NCBI RefSeq assembly: GCF_015291705.1
Contig: NZ_CP030050.1
Coordinates: 4,526,001 to 4,590,000, forward strand
DNA: 64,000 nt
Source of the DNA: Bradyrhizobium arachidis
Lineage (GTDB): Bacteria > Pseudomonadota > Alphaproteobacteria > Rhizobiales > Xanthobacteraceae
Direction of reading: 5' to 3'
Below are positions 29,699 through 38,295 of this stretch, piece after piece. The translations under genes were made by a program, and so were the position numbers. Each line of letters begins with the position of its first letter. Position 1 is the first letter of the stretch. Below the pieces are notes generated by a model. That model saw nothing but the letters and a program-made list of their open reading frames with translations, was not told the origin of the DNA and made no database searches.

Positions 29699-30541
29699 CT
29701 AGTGCTCGCCGCCCATCTGGGCGAACAGCTCCTCAATGTCGATATCGACCTGGCCCGCTGCGCGGACGTGGCGGACCTCAACACTGTCGGGCCGGAAGCG
29801 ATATTCCACGAGTCCAACTTCCTTGATCGCGATGCGGTCCTGGCGTGCATCGTTGATCCTGAAGCCGGCCGAAGGCGCCCAGACGTGGCGCGTATGACGA
29901 TAGGTGAAGTCGCGGCGCTGGTGCACGTGGCCGCTGGCGATCAGGCGCAGGTCGACATGTGCAAACATCTCGATCAGACGCGCACGCGCCGGCTGCGGCA
30001 CGTAGCGGATCGAGGTCTCCGGCGTCTCGGGGTCGTCGGGCAGGTGGAGAAACACGGGCTTGTGCAGGAACAGCGCGACCGGCCTGCCATTGACGCGCGC
30101 GATCTCGGAGGCGAGCCAGTCGAACTGCTGGGCCTCGAAGGCGAGCCCTGAATTCATCACCAGCGAGTTGAGACCGATGAAGCGCCAGCCGGCCGCTTCG
30201 AACGACCAATGGTCTTCGCCGATGATGTCGCAGAATTGCCGGCGATGCGCTTCCGCGACCGGCGGTTTCGGCGCAGGCCCGATCGCGGTCGGATTGTCGC
30301 CGATGTCGTGATTGCCGGGCAGATAGCGGCAGGCGACGGGCAGGGCGGCGTGCAGGCTCTTGGCGAATGCGACATCGTCGCGGCTGCTCGGCCCGTCGAA
30401 GGAGACGTCGCCGGTGTTGACGACGAGATCGGGCCTGTCAGCGTCGATGTGCGCGCTGATCGCCTGGAAGTTGGCGATCAGGCCTGGAAAGCGCTGGCCA
30501 AGATGCGTGTCGGAAATCTGCGTCAGGCGAAATTCGGACAT
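29699..30541 (-). CDS. Calcineurin-like metallophosphoesterase (3',5'-cAMP phosphodiesterase-like)
   Basis: 280 residues. The dimetal motifs are all present: TQISDTHLG (D-x-H), NTGDVSFDG (G-D), YLPGNHDIGD (G-N-H-D), LFLHKPVF (His) and ASGHVHQRRD (G-H-x-H). This set matches class III cyclic-nucleotide phosphodiesterases (CpdA-like) and related phosphodiesterases. The start at MSEFRLTQ (30541) is chosen because the upstream extension has no motif. Substrate not decided by sequence. Confidence 0.88.
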   Translation of the reverse strand: MSEFRLTQISDTHLGQRFPGLIANFQAISAHIDADRPDLVVNTGDVSFDGPSSRDDVAFAKSLHAALPVACRYLPGNHDIGDNPTAIGPAPKPPVAEAHRRQFCDIIGEDHWSFEAAGWRFIGLNSLVMNSGLAFEAQQFDWLASEIARVNGRPVALFLHKPVFLHLPDDPETPETSIRYVPQPARARLIEMFAHVDLRLIASGHVHQRRDFTYRHTRHVWAPSAGFRINDARQDRIAIKEVGLVEYRFRPDSVEVRHVRAAGQVDIDIEELFAQMGGEH

Positions 30542-30631
30542 GCGATGAGCATACAGATCGTCACGCGTCGAAACGATGACGGCGCACGCATGCATCGCAA
30601 CGAACAAAGTTTAAAACACGCTGTCCCCTCA

Positions 30632-31489
30632 TCAGCCGTCAAAACAAATCCGTCCGACGGATTTGCCGTCGCGATCCCTGATGCCGAACGGACAGCGCAG
30701 CCGTTCCAGCGCCTTGCCGGCATCTTCGTTGCCCAGCGCGGCAGCGCGCTTGTAATAGTCGATCGCGGCCTTGGCATCCTTCTCGCCCGCGCGGCCGGCT
30801 TCGGCATAGGCGCCTAACCGCTCCAGCGCGTCGGCGTGATCGAGCGCGGCCGCCTTTTCGAACAGCGCCCTGGCCGCGACATCGTCCTTCGGGCCGCCAT
30901 CGCCGTCCTGCGTCATCAAGCCCAGCTGATACATGGCCTCGCTGGAATTTGCTTCGATCGCCCTGGCGTACCATTTGCGTGCCATCGCGAAATCGGTCTT
31001 TCCGCCGACAGCGCCGCCGTAGAGCGAGCCGAGATTGATCATGCCTTCGACATCGCCGGCATTCGCCGCCTTCTCGGTCAGTGCCCGTCCTTCGGCGATG
31101 TTCTTCTTGATGCCGTTGCCGTTGAGCAAGAGCGCGCCGAGCCCGGCCATTGCGGACGAGCTGCCGGCGTCGGCCGCCTTGCGATAGGCGCCTGCCGCCT
31201 GCGCCGGCTGCCGGGCGAACTCGTAGGCGCGGCCGAGCTCCATCCAGATGCGGCGCGGAGCATCCGCCGACGTAGCGGCCGCCGTGCAGGCCTTCAGCGC
31301 GGCGGCGATGTCGGCATCGGCGATCTCGAGATTGCCTTTCACGTCGGCAGGCCTGTCCGGGTCGGTGGGATGGGCGGCCAGCCGATCGCAGGTGGCGATG
31401 TCGGCCGGCGCGGCGATCACCGGCATACGCGGGCAAAGCAGTGTGGCGAGAGCAAGCGCGGCGAGGACGCAATATGTCGTTCGGAGCAT
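30632..31489 (-). CDS. Secreted Sel1-like repeat protein
   Basis: 285 residues. N-terminal signal peptide (CVLAALALATLLCPRMPVIA) then a Cys-containing region, and about five Sel1/TPR-like helical repeats from about residue 97 to 270 (AMAGLGALLLNGNG, GMINLGSLYGG, AMYQLGLMTQDGDGG). Such repeats bind partner proteins in the periplasm or cell envelope. A Cys pair in the tail (RCPFGIRD...RICFDG) may form a disulphide. It follows the 31492-32127 gene after 2 nt, implying an operon. Confidence 0.85.
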   Translation of the reverse strand: MLRTTYCVLAALALATLLCPRMPVIAAPADIATCDRLAAHPTDPDRPADVKGNLEIADADIAAALKACTAAATSADAPRRIWMELGRAYEFARQPAQAAGAYRKAADAGSSSAMAGLGALLLNGNGIKKNIAEGRALTEKAANAGDVEGMINLGSLYGGAVGGKTDFAMARKWYARAIEANSSEAMYQLGLMTQDGDGGPKDDVAARALFEKAAALDHADALERLGAYAEAGRAGEKDAKAAIDYYKRAAALGNEDAGKALERLRCPFGIRDRDGKSVGRICFDG

Positions 31490-31491
31490 GA

Positions 31492-32127
31492 TCAGAGCAC
31501 GCGGTAGCGGATCGTGTAGGCGTCCTGCGGAGCGACGTTGCCGGCGACCGTCGAGGCGACGCTATCGACGAGGTGCCAGGGGCCGAATTCTGCGGAGCGA
31601 TGCGGCTCTGCGGGCAGGCGGAGGCGGAATTCGAAGATGCCTCTGCCGGGCAGGTTCACGACCAGCACGCGGTCGGCCGTGCGGTGGTTGAGCGCAACCG
31701 CGCCGCGCAGCACCGCGCGTCCGTCGGTGAGGTCGCGCACGCCGTCGACCAGCGCCAGCGTCTGGTTGCGGTCGGTGTGCAGCTCGATCTGGCTGTCGGA
31801 TGCCGTCGTCAGCGTCTCCCGGGGCATCCGGATCTCGAACTCGACCGCGGGCTTCGACGGATTGAGGCCGAGATAGGCCAGCGCCGCGTGGCGCATGTCG
31901 TAGGCGGCAAAGGCGACGAGGGCGATGGCGGCAAGCGTCGCCAGGCCATGCTTGGCGACGTCGCGCCAGGTCCGGTAGGAGAGGCGGAAATACACCGTCA
32001 TCGCCAGCGCAACCGCGAGCGCCGCGGCGACACCTGCCAGCGCCGACATCAGGATGCCGAGCTGGCCGTCCGCGGATTCACCCCATGAGGTGATCAAGCC
32101 GGCGATCTGGTTGAACGGGGTAGTCAT
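31492..32127 (-). CDS. Hypothetical membrane protein, two N-terminal helices
   Basis: 211 residues from MTTPFNQIAGLITSW. Hydrophobic helices at about 25-50 (LMSALAGVAAALAVALAMTV) and 66-88 (GLATLAAIALVAFAAYDM) are followed by a beta-rich soluble domain with FEIRMPRETL, VLVVNLPGRGIFEFRLRLP. The C-terminal part probably lies in the periplasm. No family recognised. Same operon as the Sel1-repeat gene, whose start is 2 nt downstream of this stop. Confidence 0.7.
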   Translation of the reverse strand: MTTPFNQIAGLITSWGESADGQLGILMSALAGVAAALAVALAMTVYFRLSYRTWRDVAKHGLATLAAIALVAFAAYDMRHAALAYLGLNPSKPAVEFEIRMPRETLTTASDSQIELHTDRNQTLALVDGVRDLTDGRAVLRGAVALNHRTADRVLVVNLPGRGIFEFRLRLPAEPHRSAEFGPWHLVDSVASTVAGNVAPQDAYTIRYRVL

Positions 32128-32283
32128 GGCGGTCTCTCGCCTTGTGCCCAAACGGGACGAAATCGCTTTAACAATCGGTGGTTGGTCGCCTCATCGGGAA
32201 CGCCGGTTCAACTCGTTGATTGTCAGCGCCAGAAGTCGCGGCTAATGACGGTCCGCGGCCCTCCGCTCTACGGGAAAGTTCCG

Positions 32284-32706
32284 ATGTCCATTCAAATGGT
32301 CTTGCTGCCTGTCTTCGTGCAGGTCGGTCTCACCTTCGCGCTGCTGATCGGCATGGCGCTGGCGCGCCGGCAATCGCTGGTCTCGGGCGAGACCAAAATC
32401 CGCGACATTGCGCTGGGCGAGCCGAACTGGCCCAAGGGCACCACACAGATCGCCAATTGCTATCGCAACCAGTTCGAGCTGCCGGTGCTGTTCTACGCGC
32501 TGATCGCGCTGGCGCTGCCGCTCCGGCACGCCGATCTCTTCATCGTGCTGATGTCCTGGGTGTTCGTGGTGACGCGCTTTGTCCATGCCGGCGTTTTCGT
32601 CTCTTCGAACGACCTCGGCCGGCGCTCCACGATCTGGCTCGCCGGCGTGCTGGTGCTGCTGGCGATGTGGATCTATTTCGCGCTGAAGATGCTGTTGCTG
32701 ATCTAG
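32284..32706 (+). CDS. MAPEG family membrane protein
   Basis: 140 residues with four hydrophobic helices. GEPNWPKGTTQIANCYRNQFELPVLFY contains the N-x-x-E-x-P motif of MAPEG proteins (membrane-associated proteins in eicosanoid and glutathione metabolism); bacterial members are uncharacterised, some with glutathione transferase activity. Start at MSIQMVLLPV; GTG and ATG starts further upstream are less likely because the first helix begins here. Confidence 0.82.
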   Translation: MSIQMVLLPVFVQVGLTFALLIGMALARRQSLVSGETKIRDIALGEPNWPKGTTQIANCYRNQFELPVLFYALIALALPLRHADLFIVLMSWVFVVTRFVHAGVFVSSNDLGRRSTIWLAGVLVLLAMWIYFALKMLLLI

Positions 32707-32740
32707 GTGCCCGCACGATCCGGACCCGGAGGGCCGCGTT

Positions 32741-32790
32741 GGCGCAAAGTGGAAGACCGGTTTTCCGACAAGATCATGCGCAAAGACATT
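32741..32790. repeat. Truncated copy of AGAGCATGATCCGG-type repeat
   Basis: GCGCAAAGTGGAAGACCGG, TTTTCCGACAAGATCATGCG and flanking bases resemble the central part of the repeat at 49411-49540. It lies directly before the RsmB-type gene. Confidence 0.55.
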
Positions 32791-32813
32791 CAATCCTGAA
32801 CTGAAAGATTCAA

Positions 32814-34115
32814 ATGACTCCCGCCGCCCGGCTGTCCGCAGCCATTGAACTGATCGACACCATCGAGAAGGACCGCGTGCCCGCGGCCAAGGCGCTGAAG
32901 GAGTGGGGCACCGCGCACCGCTTCGCCGGCTCCGGCGACCGCGCCGCGATCGCCGGCCTCGTCTGGGACGTGCTGCGCCGATACGCCTCGAGCGCCTATC
33001 TCATGGACGCCGACACCGCGCGTGCCAGGCTGATCGGCATGCTCCGCCTCGAACGCGACATGGACTCGGCCACCATGGCCGCGATGTTCGACGGCAGCCG
33101 CTTTGCGCCGACGCCGCTGACCGATGCCGAGCAGGCCGCGCTGGCCTCGCGCTCCCTCAAGGACGCCCCGCCTGCGGTCGTCGGCGACTATCCCGAGTGG
33201 CTCGACCCGCACCTTGCAAAAGTGTTCGGCGAGGACCGCGCCGCGGAGGCAGCCGCGATGGCGAGCCGGGCGCCGCTCGATCTGCGCGTCAACACGTTAA
33301 AATCCAATCGCGACAAGGTGCTGCGCGCGCTGGCTCATCTTCACGCGAAGCCTGCGCCGTGGTCGGCAACGGGTTTGCGCATCGAGCTTTCGGCCGATGC
33401 GCGCAATCCCGGCATCCAGGCGGAGGAGGATTTCATCAAGGGCGGCGTTGAAGTTCAGGATGAGGGATCGCAGCTTGCGGCCCAGTTCACCGCGGCAAAA
33501 CCGGGCGAGCAGGTGATCGATCTCTGCGCTGGCGCCGGCGGCAAGACGCTGGCGCTCGCCGCCCTGATGCAGGGCAAGGGCCGCCTCATTGCCACGGATC
33601 GCGACAAACGCCAGCTCGTGCCGATCCACGAGCGGCTGTCGCGCGCTGGGGTCCACAATGCCGATGTCCGCACGCCCAAGGGCGAGGCCGATCCGCTCTC
33701 GGACATCCAAGCCAGCGCCGACCTCGTCGTGATCGACGCGCCCTGCACGGGAACCGGAACCTGGCGCCGCAACCCCGACGCCAAATGGCGCATGCGGCCG
33801 GGCGCGCTGGAGATTCGTCTGCGCGACCAGGCCGAGGTGCTGGAGCGTGCGGTTCCCCTGGTGAAGCAGGGCGGCCGCATCGCCTACATCACCTGCTCGG
33901 TGCTGGCGGAGGAGAATGGCGAGCAGGTCAGGGCGTTCGTTGAACGCCATCCAGAGTTTGCGGTCGTTCCGCCCGAGCAGACCGCCAGCGTGCTCTGGGA
34001 CAAGGCTGAGGCCTTTGCCGAGGCCGCGCTGCAGTCGGCCGAGGGCTGGCTGATGACGCCGCGGCGCACGGGCACGGACGGCTTTTTTGTGTCGGTGCTG
34101 CGAAAAACGGGATGA
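32814..34115 (+). CDS. rsmB: RsmB/NOP-family rRNA cytosine-5 methyltransferase
   Basis: 433 residues. An N-terminal NusB-like helical domain (about 1-140) is followed by a Rossmann SAM domain: DLCAGAGGKTLALA (motif I, about residue 238), DAPCTGTGTWRRNPD with the catalytic-release Cys (motif IV) and YITCSVLAEENGEQV with the nucleophile Cys (motif VI). Members methylate C967 of 16S rRNA in E. coli. It stands between guaB and guaA, an order found in condensed form in many Rhizobiales. Confidence 0.88.
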   Translation: MTPAARLSAAIELIDTIEKDRVPAAKALKEWGTAHRFAGSGDRAAIAGLVWDVLRRYASSAYLMDADTARARLIGMLRLERDMDSATMAAMFDGSRFAPTPLTDAEQAALASRSLKDAPPAVVGDYPEWLDPHLAKVFGEDRAAEAAAMASRAPLDLRVNTLKSNRDKVLRALAHLHAKPAPWSATGLRIELSADARNPGIQAEEDFIKGGVEVQDEGSQLAAQFTAAKPGEQVIDLCAGAGGKTLALAALMQGKGRLIATDRDKRQLVPIHERLSRAGVHNADVRTPKGEADPLSDIQASADLVVIDAPCTGTGTWRRNPDAKWRMRPGALEIRLRDQAEVLERAVPLVKQGGRIAYITCSVLAEENGEQVRAFVERHPEFAVVPPEQTASVLWDKAEAFAEAALQSAEGWLMTPRRTGTDGFFVSVLRKTG

Positions 34116-34123
34116 TCAACGTT

Positions 34124-34224
34124 GTCATTCCGGGGCGCGCGTAGCGCGAGCCCGGAATCCATCGTGCGGCGGTCTCCGCGGGTCCATGGATTCCGGGCTC
34201 TCGCTTCGCGAGCCCCGGAATGAC
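34124..34224. repeat. Palindromic repeat (GTCATTCCGGGGCGCG family)
   Basis: Outer arms GTCATTCCGGGGCGCG and GCGAGCCCCGGAATGAC pair; inner arms AGCCCGGAATCCAT and ATGGATTCCGGGCT pair. Second copy of the family at 18478-18585. It begins 8 nt after the RsmB-type stop. Confidence 0.88.
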
Positions 34225-34234
34225 AGGGAAAACA

Positions 34235-34270
34235 AAAGCCCCGCGGACCGGATCCCGGTCGCGGGGCTTT
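34235..34270 (-). terminator. Rho-independent terminator (csp side, usable from both directions)
   Basis: Arms AAAGCCCCGCG and CGCGGGGCTTT pair perfectly, with a second inner pairing GACCGG/CCGGTC. Read leftwards it is followed by TTTTGTTTT, a good T-tract for the cold-shock gene ending at 34322. Read rightwards it ends in TTT. Confidence 0.88.
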
Positions 34271-34321
34271 CGAGTTCTAGTGCTCTGCCGGTACGTCCGC
34301 GGTCAGAGCGTGCGCTGGCGA

Positions 34322-34531
34322 TTAGCCGACGCGGAGATTGTCAGCCGACGACTTGCCGCTGCGGCGGTCGGCGACGATGTCGAACGAGACCTTCTGGCCT
34401 TCGTTGAGGGAGGAGAGGCCAGCGCGCTCGACGGCGCTGATGTGGACGAAAACGTCCTTCTGGCCGTCGTCCGGCTGGATGAAACCATAACCCTTTTGGG
34501 TGTTGAACCACTTCACGGTGCCCATAGCCAT
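34322..34531 (-). CDS. Cold-shock protein, CspA family
   Basis: 69 residues. RNP1 [10 protein letters not shown] and RNP2 DVFVHIS of the single cold-shock domain are intact, so it is an RNA/ssDNA-binding chaperone of the cytoplasm. A second ATG two codons in (MGTVKWFN) is an alternative start. Upstream (34532-34799) there is no gene before the cupin stop; a long AT-richer leader of the kind seen in csp genes is probable. A strong terminator follows. Confidence 0.95.
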   Translation of the reverse strand: MAMGTVKWFNTQKGYGFIQPDDGQKDVFVHISAVERAGLSSLNEGQKVSFDIVADRRSGKSSADNLRVG

Positions 34532-34799
34532 GGGAAATTTCCTTTAGTTAGTTAGAGACGGTACGCACGTGGGCCGGTACGCAACGCTGCGCCCATAGCC
34601 CTGATGAGTCGATGTTTTGGAGAAATCATCTGAAGCGTGCGCGCCTGTCTTAGACGAGGCGAAGCGGCCCAGTCGTTCGGCCAAGTATCGATGATCACAA
34701 TATAGCGAGATAATTAGACTTCTTCAAGGCACCACCCGTGAACCGGCACGTCCGCGGACTTTGCTATTTTGCGGTGCAAATTGGCCGTTTTCGCGCGTC

Positions 34800-35132
34800 T
34801 CAATCGACGATGAAGAGCGTCGCACCCACCGCCGTCGAGGACCGGTGCGCGGCATCGCCGAAATCGGAAACCTGGTAGCTCATCCCCGCCGTGAGCTTGA
34901 ATTTGCGCCCGTCGCGCAACTCCGAGTCGAGCTCGCCCTTGAGCACGTAGAGCACGTGGCCGCGGTCGCACCAATGATCGGCAAGATAGCCCGGCGAATA
35001 CTCGACCATCCGCACGCGCAAATCGCCGATGTTGAGCGTGCGCCAGAGCGCTTGCCCGGTCTCGCCGGGATGCACGGTGGCCTCGACCTTGCTCCAGTCG
35101 GTGACGGTGAACGGGGAGGCGGGGAGTTTCAT
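34800..35132 (-). CDS. DHCW-motif cupin protein
   Basis: 110 residues. ADHWCDRGHVLYVLKGEL carries the D-H-x-C-type metal site of the family NCBI calls DHCW-motif cupin, followed by the second cupin motif around GMSYQVSDFGDAAHRSS. Single beta-barrel, cytoplasmic, function unknown. Start at MKLPASPFTV (35132); the ORF upstream of this runs into a repeat. Confidence 0.85.
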   Translation of the reverse strand: MKLPASPFTVTDWSKVEATVHPGETGQALWRTLNIGDLRVRMVEYSPGYLADHWCDRGHVLYVLKGELDSELRDGRKFKLTAGMSYQVSDFGDAAHRSSTAVGATLFIVD

Positions 35133-35161
35133 GGAAGGACGGTCCTTGGATTCCAGTAATT

Positions 35162-35257
35162 CGTAGGGTGGGCAAAGCGAAGCGTGCCCACGGTGTCTTT
35201 CCGCAATGATGGAAGACGTGATGGGCACAGCGCAAGCGCGCCTTTGCCCACCCTACG
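35162..35257. repeat. Palindromic repeat (GTAGGGTGGGCAAAGC family)
   Basis: Ends CGTAGGGTGGGCAAAGCGAAG and CGCGCCTTTGCCCACCCTACG form a long inverted repeat about a 40-nt centre that contains GTGCCCAC and GTGGGCAC-like arms. It is a sister family to the GTAGGATGGGT repeats, with GGGC replacing GGGT. Confidence 0.85.
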
Positions 35258-35290
35258 AGTGCTTTGTTGAAGCAGCGCGCCCGACTCTCT

Positions 35291-35453
35291 GACCGTCCCC
35301 CTGAGGTGGCCGCTTCTTCAGCGGCCCTCGAAGGGCGACAGCCCGGCTGCATCCGGGCCGTGCATCCTTCGAGGCTCCCCATGGGACGCGTTGCGTCCCA
35401 TGCCTCGCACCTCCAGCGACGAGCGCTATGCGCTCGCGCGGGGATGACGGGGA
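35291..35453. repeat. Long palindromic repeat rich in CCTCGAAGG
   Basis: Multiple nested inverted segments: GTCCCCCTGAGGTGGC with the distal GCACCTCCAGCG, CCCTCGAAGGGC with CATCCTTCGAGGC, and CCATGGGACGCG with CGTCCCATG. It fills the rest of the gap before the SnoaL-like gene. Confidence 0.75.
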
Positions 35454-35486
35454 AAACGTGAAATCGCCGTGCCAAAAGAGCAGCGA

Positions 35487-35858
35487 CTAATGCGCCAAAT
35501 GGTTCGCCGACCCCTGCACGATCAGCCCGGCATCATTCACCCGCAGATATTCGCAGATCTTCTTCCCGCGCTCGTTCTCGTAAAACACCACCACGCTATC
35601 AGGGCTGACGAAGACATCGATCAGCGAGAAATGCAGCTCCGGCAGCAGGGCGAGCGCCTTGCCCCAATAGGCCCGCAAGCTTTCCTTGCCCCGCACGGTG
35701 CCGCTGGCATCGAACCCCATCGCCGGGATGCGGTCCGAGGTCATCACGGCCGCCTCGTCATAGAGCGTGAGCACCCGCTCGAGGTCGCGTGCGTTCCAGG
35801 CCTCGACCCAGGTCCGGCCGAGCGCGGCGAGCGCTGACGGCTGATGATGCTGTGACAT
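35487..35858 (-). CDS. SnoaL-like/nuclear transport factor 2 family protein
   Basis: 123 residues. TWVEAWNARDLERVLTLYDEAAVMTS at the N-terminus and VRGKESLRAYWGKAL in the middle are typical of NTF2-like (SnoaL/ketosteroid-isomerase fold) proteins, which form cone-shaped alpha+beta barrels with varied activities. A GGGAGATC ribosome site precedes the ATG. An imperfect inverted repeat at 35901-35921 suggests regulation by an HxlR- or TetR-type protein. Confidence 0.85.
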   Translation of the reverse strand: MSQHHQPSALAALGRTWVEAWNARDLERVLTLYDEAAVMTSDRIPAMGFDASGTVRGKESLRAYWGKALALLPELHFSLIDVFVSPDSVVVFYENERGKKICEYLRVNDAGLIVQGSANHLAH

Positions 35859-35900
35859 GGCGATCTCCCTGGTTGGCCCCAGTTTGAGGAGTGGGGCAAT

Positions 35901-35921
35901 TAGGTCAATAATACTTACCTA
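35901..35921. promoter_or_regulatory. Inverted repeat TAGGT-N11-ACCTA, candidate operator
   Basis: A 21-nt AT-rich dyad with eight of ten base pairs matched, outer arms TAGGT and ACCTA. It lies 43 nt upstream of the SnoaL-like start and 87 nt upstream of guaA. The cognate regulator is not identifiable in this window. Confidence 0.5.
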
Positions 35922-36007
35922 TATCGATTTGTCCATGCCCAAAGAAGCATGTGGGCGCGCGAGCCAGCGCGGTTGCGGGCAGAGGCGTGGTCGCGTATCT
36001 GCTTGCC

Positions 36008-37606
36008 ATGACAGCAGCACAGAACGACCGCTCCGCGTCGACGCCCTCGGTGGCCTCGGCGCACGACAAGATTCTCATCGTCGACTTCGGCAGCCAGGTG
36101 ACGCAGCTGATCGCGCGTCGCGTGCGCGAGGACGGCGTCTATTGCGAGATCGTCCCGTTCAACAAGGCCGAAGCCGCCTTCGCCGAGATGAAGCCGAAAG
36201 CGGTGATCCTCTCCGGCGGCCCTGAATCGGTGCACGAGGCCGGCTCGCCCCGCGCCCCGCAGGCCATCTTCGATTCCGGCGTGCCCGTGATGGGCATCTG
36301 CTACGGCCAGATGACCATGGCGGCGCAGCTCGGGGGCGAGGTCGAGGGCGGCCATCACCGCGAATTCGGCCGCGCCGATGTCGAGGTGAAGGCGCAGAGC
36401 CAGCTGTTCGCGGACGTCTGGTCATCGGGCAGCAAGAACCAGGTCTGGATGAGCCATGGCGACCGCATCACCAAGATGCCGCCGGGCTTCTCGGTCGCCG
36501 GCACGTCGCCGAACGCGCCGTTCGCGATCATCCAGGACGAGAAGCGCAAGTACTACGGCCTGATGTTCCACCCCGAAGTGGTGCACACGCCAGACGGCGC
36601 CAAGCTGATCCGCAATTTCGTCCGCAAGATCGCTGGCCTCACCGGCGACTGGACCATGCGCGCCTTCCGCGAGGAGGAGATCGCAAAAATCCGCCAGCAG
36701 GTTGGCAAGGGCAAGGTGATCTGCGGCCTCTCCGGCGGCGTCGACTCCGCCGTCGCGGCCGTCTTGATCCACGAGGCCATCGGCGACCAGCTCACCTGCG
36801 TGTTCGTCGATCACGGCCTCTTGCGCCTCGATGAAGCCAAGACCGTCGTCGACCTGTTCCGCCACCACTACAACATCCCGCTCGTGCACGTGGATGCGTC
36901 AAAGCAGTTCTTGGGCGAGCTCGAAGGCGTCACCGACCCCGAGAAGAAGCGCAAGACCATCGGCCGCCTCTTCATCGAGGTGTTCGAGGCTGAAGCCAAG
37001 AAGATCGGCGGCGCCGACTTCCTCGCGCAAGGCACGCTCTACCCCGACGTGATCGAGAGCGTTTCCTTCACCGGCGGACCTTCGGTGACGATCAAGTCGC
37101 ACCACAATGTCGGCGGTTTGCCTGAGCGCATGAACATGAAGCTCGTCGAGCCCTTGCGCGAGCTGTTCAAGGACGAGGTGCGCAAGCTCGGGCGCGAGCT
37201 GGGTCTTCCCGAAATCTTCGTCGGCCGCCACCCGTTCCCGGGCCCGGGCCTCGCCATCCGCTGCCCCGGCGACATCACCAGAGACAAGCTCGACATCCTG
37301 CGCAAGGCCGATGCCGTCTACATCGACCAGATCCGCAAGCACGGCCTCTACGACGAGATCTGGCAGGCCTTTGCGGTGCTGCTCCCGGTGAAGACCGTCG
37401 GCGTCATGGGCGACGGCCGCACTTACGATTATGTGGTTGGCCTGCGCGCCGTCACCTCCACCGACGGCATGACCGCGGACTTCTACCAGTTCGACATGAA
37501 GTTCTTAGGCGAGACCGCCACGCGCATCATCAACGAGGTGAAGGGCGTGAACCGGGTGGTGTACGACGTGACCAGCAAGCCGCCCGGGACGATTGAGTGG
37601 GAGTAG
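36008..37606 (+). CDS. guaA: GMP synthase (glutamine-hydrolysing)
   Basis: 532 residues. The class-I amidotransferase domain has GICYGQ with the catalytic Cys at about residue 98 and FHPEVVHT with His/Glu of the triad. The ATP-pyrophosphatase P-loop is [10 protein letters not shown] at about 240, and the C-terminal dimerisation domain ends [11 protein letters not shown], the usual GuaA terminus. It converts XMP to GMP using glutamine, directly after GuaB in the pathway. Start chosen at MTAAQNDRS (36008); 19 codons further upstream lack support. Confidence 0.97.
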   Translation: MTAAQNDRSASTPSVASAHDKILIVDFGSQVTQLIARRVREDGVYCEIVPFNKAEAAFAEMKPKAVILSGGPESVHEAGSPRAPQAIFDSGVPVMGICYGQMTMAAQLGGEVEGGHHREFGRADVEVKAQSQLFADVWSSGSKNQVWMSHGDRITKMPPGFSVAGTSPNAPFAIIQDEKRKYYGLMFHPEVVHTPDGAKLIRNFVRKIAGLTGDWTMRAFREEEIAKIRQQVGKGKVICGLSGGVDSAVAAVLIHEAIGDQLTCVFVDHGLLRLDEAKTVVDLFRHHYNIPLVHVDASKQFLGELEGVTDPEKKRKTIGRLFIEVFEAEAKKIGGADFLAQGTLYPDVIESVSFTGGPSVTIKSHHNVGGLPERMNMKLVEPLRELFKDEVRKLGRELGLPEIFVGRHPFPGPGLAIRCPGDITRDKLDILRKADAVYIDQIRKHGLYDEIWQAFAVLLPVKTVGVMGDGRTYDYVVGLRAVTSTDGMTADFYQFDMKFLGETATRIINEVKGVNRVVYDVTSKPPGTIEWE

Positions 37607-37691
37607 GGGATCTCGGCGCTATTGGTCGATTGACCCCATTGATGCCATCGCTCCGCTAGTCGCCCGTGAGAACCGCTTTGGCCGGCGGATT

Positions 37692-38084
37692 CTAGGAGGG
37701 GATCTCCTGCGCGATCTCCCACATATGACCGGATGGGTCGGAAAAGGCGGCGGTGCGACGACCCCAGGGACGATCGATGGGGCCGTTCACCAGGTCTACG
37801 CCGCTTTGCCGAAGCCTCGCGCACGCTTCATCGACATCGGCGACGCGAATGGTCATGAGCATGCGAGGTCCGGCGCTTGAAGCAGCCGGCACCACCGGCT
37901 CCACGAGCTGCAGCGCCTGCGTCTCCTGGAGCAAGTTGATCATGACGCCACCGAGCCCGATCACGCTGCATACGGCATCGGAATAGATTGGCCTCGCATC
38001 GAACACGGTCTCGTAGAATGTCCTCGTGCGCGCGAGATCGTCAACGAAGAGGGTCACGCACTCCAGATTGTTCAAGCTGTTCAT
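37692..38084 (-). CDS. VOC (glyoxalase/dioxygenase) superfamily protein
   Basis: 130 residues, two beta-alpha-beta-beta-beta halves: LECVTLFVDDLARTRTFYETVF and MTIRVADVDEACARLRQSGV, with FSDPSGHMWEIAQ as the C-terminal metal-Glu strand. Function within VOC cannot be assigned. The upstream region carries an inverted repeat at 38111-38128. Confidence 0.88.
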   Translation of the reverse strand: MNSLNNLECVTLFVDDLARTRTFYETVFDARPIYSDAVCSVIGLGGVMINLLQETQALQLVEPVVPAASSAGPRMLMTIRVADVDEACARLRQSGVDLVNGPIDRPWGRRTAAFSDPSGHMWEIAQEIPS

Positions 38085-38110
38085 TCGAGCGGGCCTCGGT
38101 TAACTGGTCA

Positions 38111-38128
38111 GTCGAAGTTTCTTTCGAC
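38111..38128. promoter_or_regulatory. Perfect 6-bp-arm inverted repeat upstream of VOC gene
   Basis: GTCGAAGTTTCTTTCGAC has arms GTCGAA and TTCGAC around a 6-nt spacer, 27 nt upstream of the VOC start at 38084. It may be an operator or a leader hairpin. Confidence 0.4.
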
Positions 38129-38165
38129 AAAAGATAACAACGTATTTGGCAATAATGAAGCAGTG

Positions 38166-38251
38166 CGTAGGATGGGTAGAGCGGAGCGAAACCCATCGCG
38201 CGTCGAATGAAAAAACTGATAGCTTTCGTTTCGCTCTACGCCCATCTTATG
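38166..38251. repeat. Palindromic repeat (GTAGGATGGGTAGAGC family)
   Basis: Left arm CGTAGGATGGGTAGAGCGGA, right arm CGCTCTACGCCCATCTTATG, with an unpaired centre of about 35 nt. The upstream part of the HNH open frame runs through it and there encodes the WVERSETHR peptide that marks such repeats. Confidence 0.88.
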
Positions 38252-38295
38252 AGCTGAGTTGGGCAGTTACTTCTTGGAAAGACGCCGGCACTATT

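Noticed and set aside
38146..38295. N-terminal extension of the HNH protein
   Set aside because: It encodes the WVERSETHR repeat peptide and crosses the palindromic repeat, so it is not protein coding.
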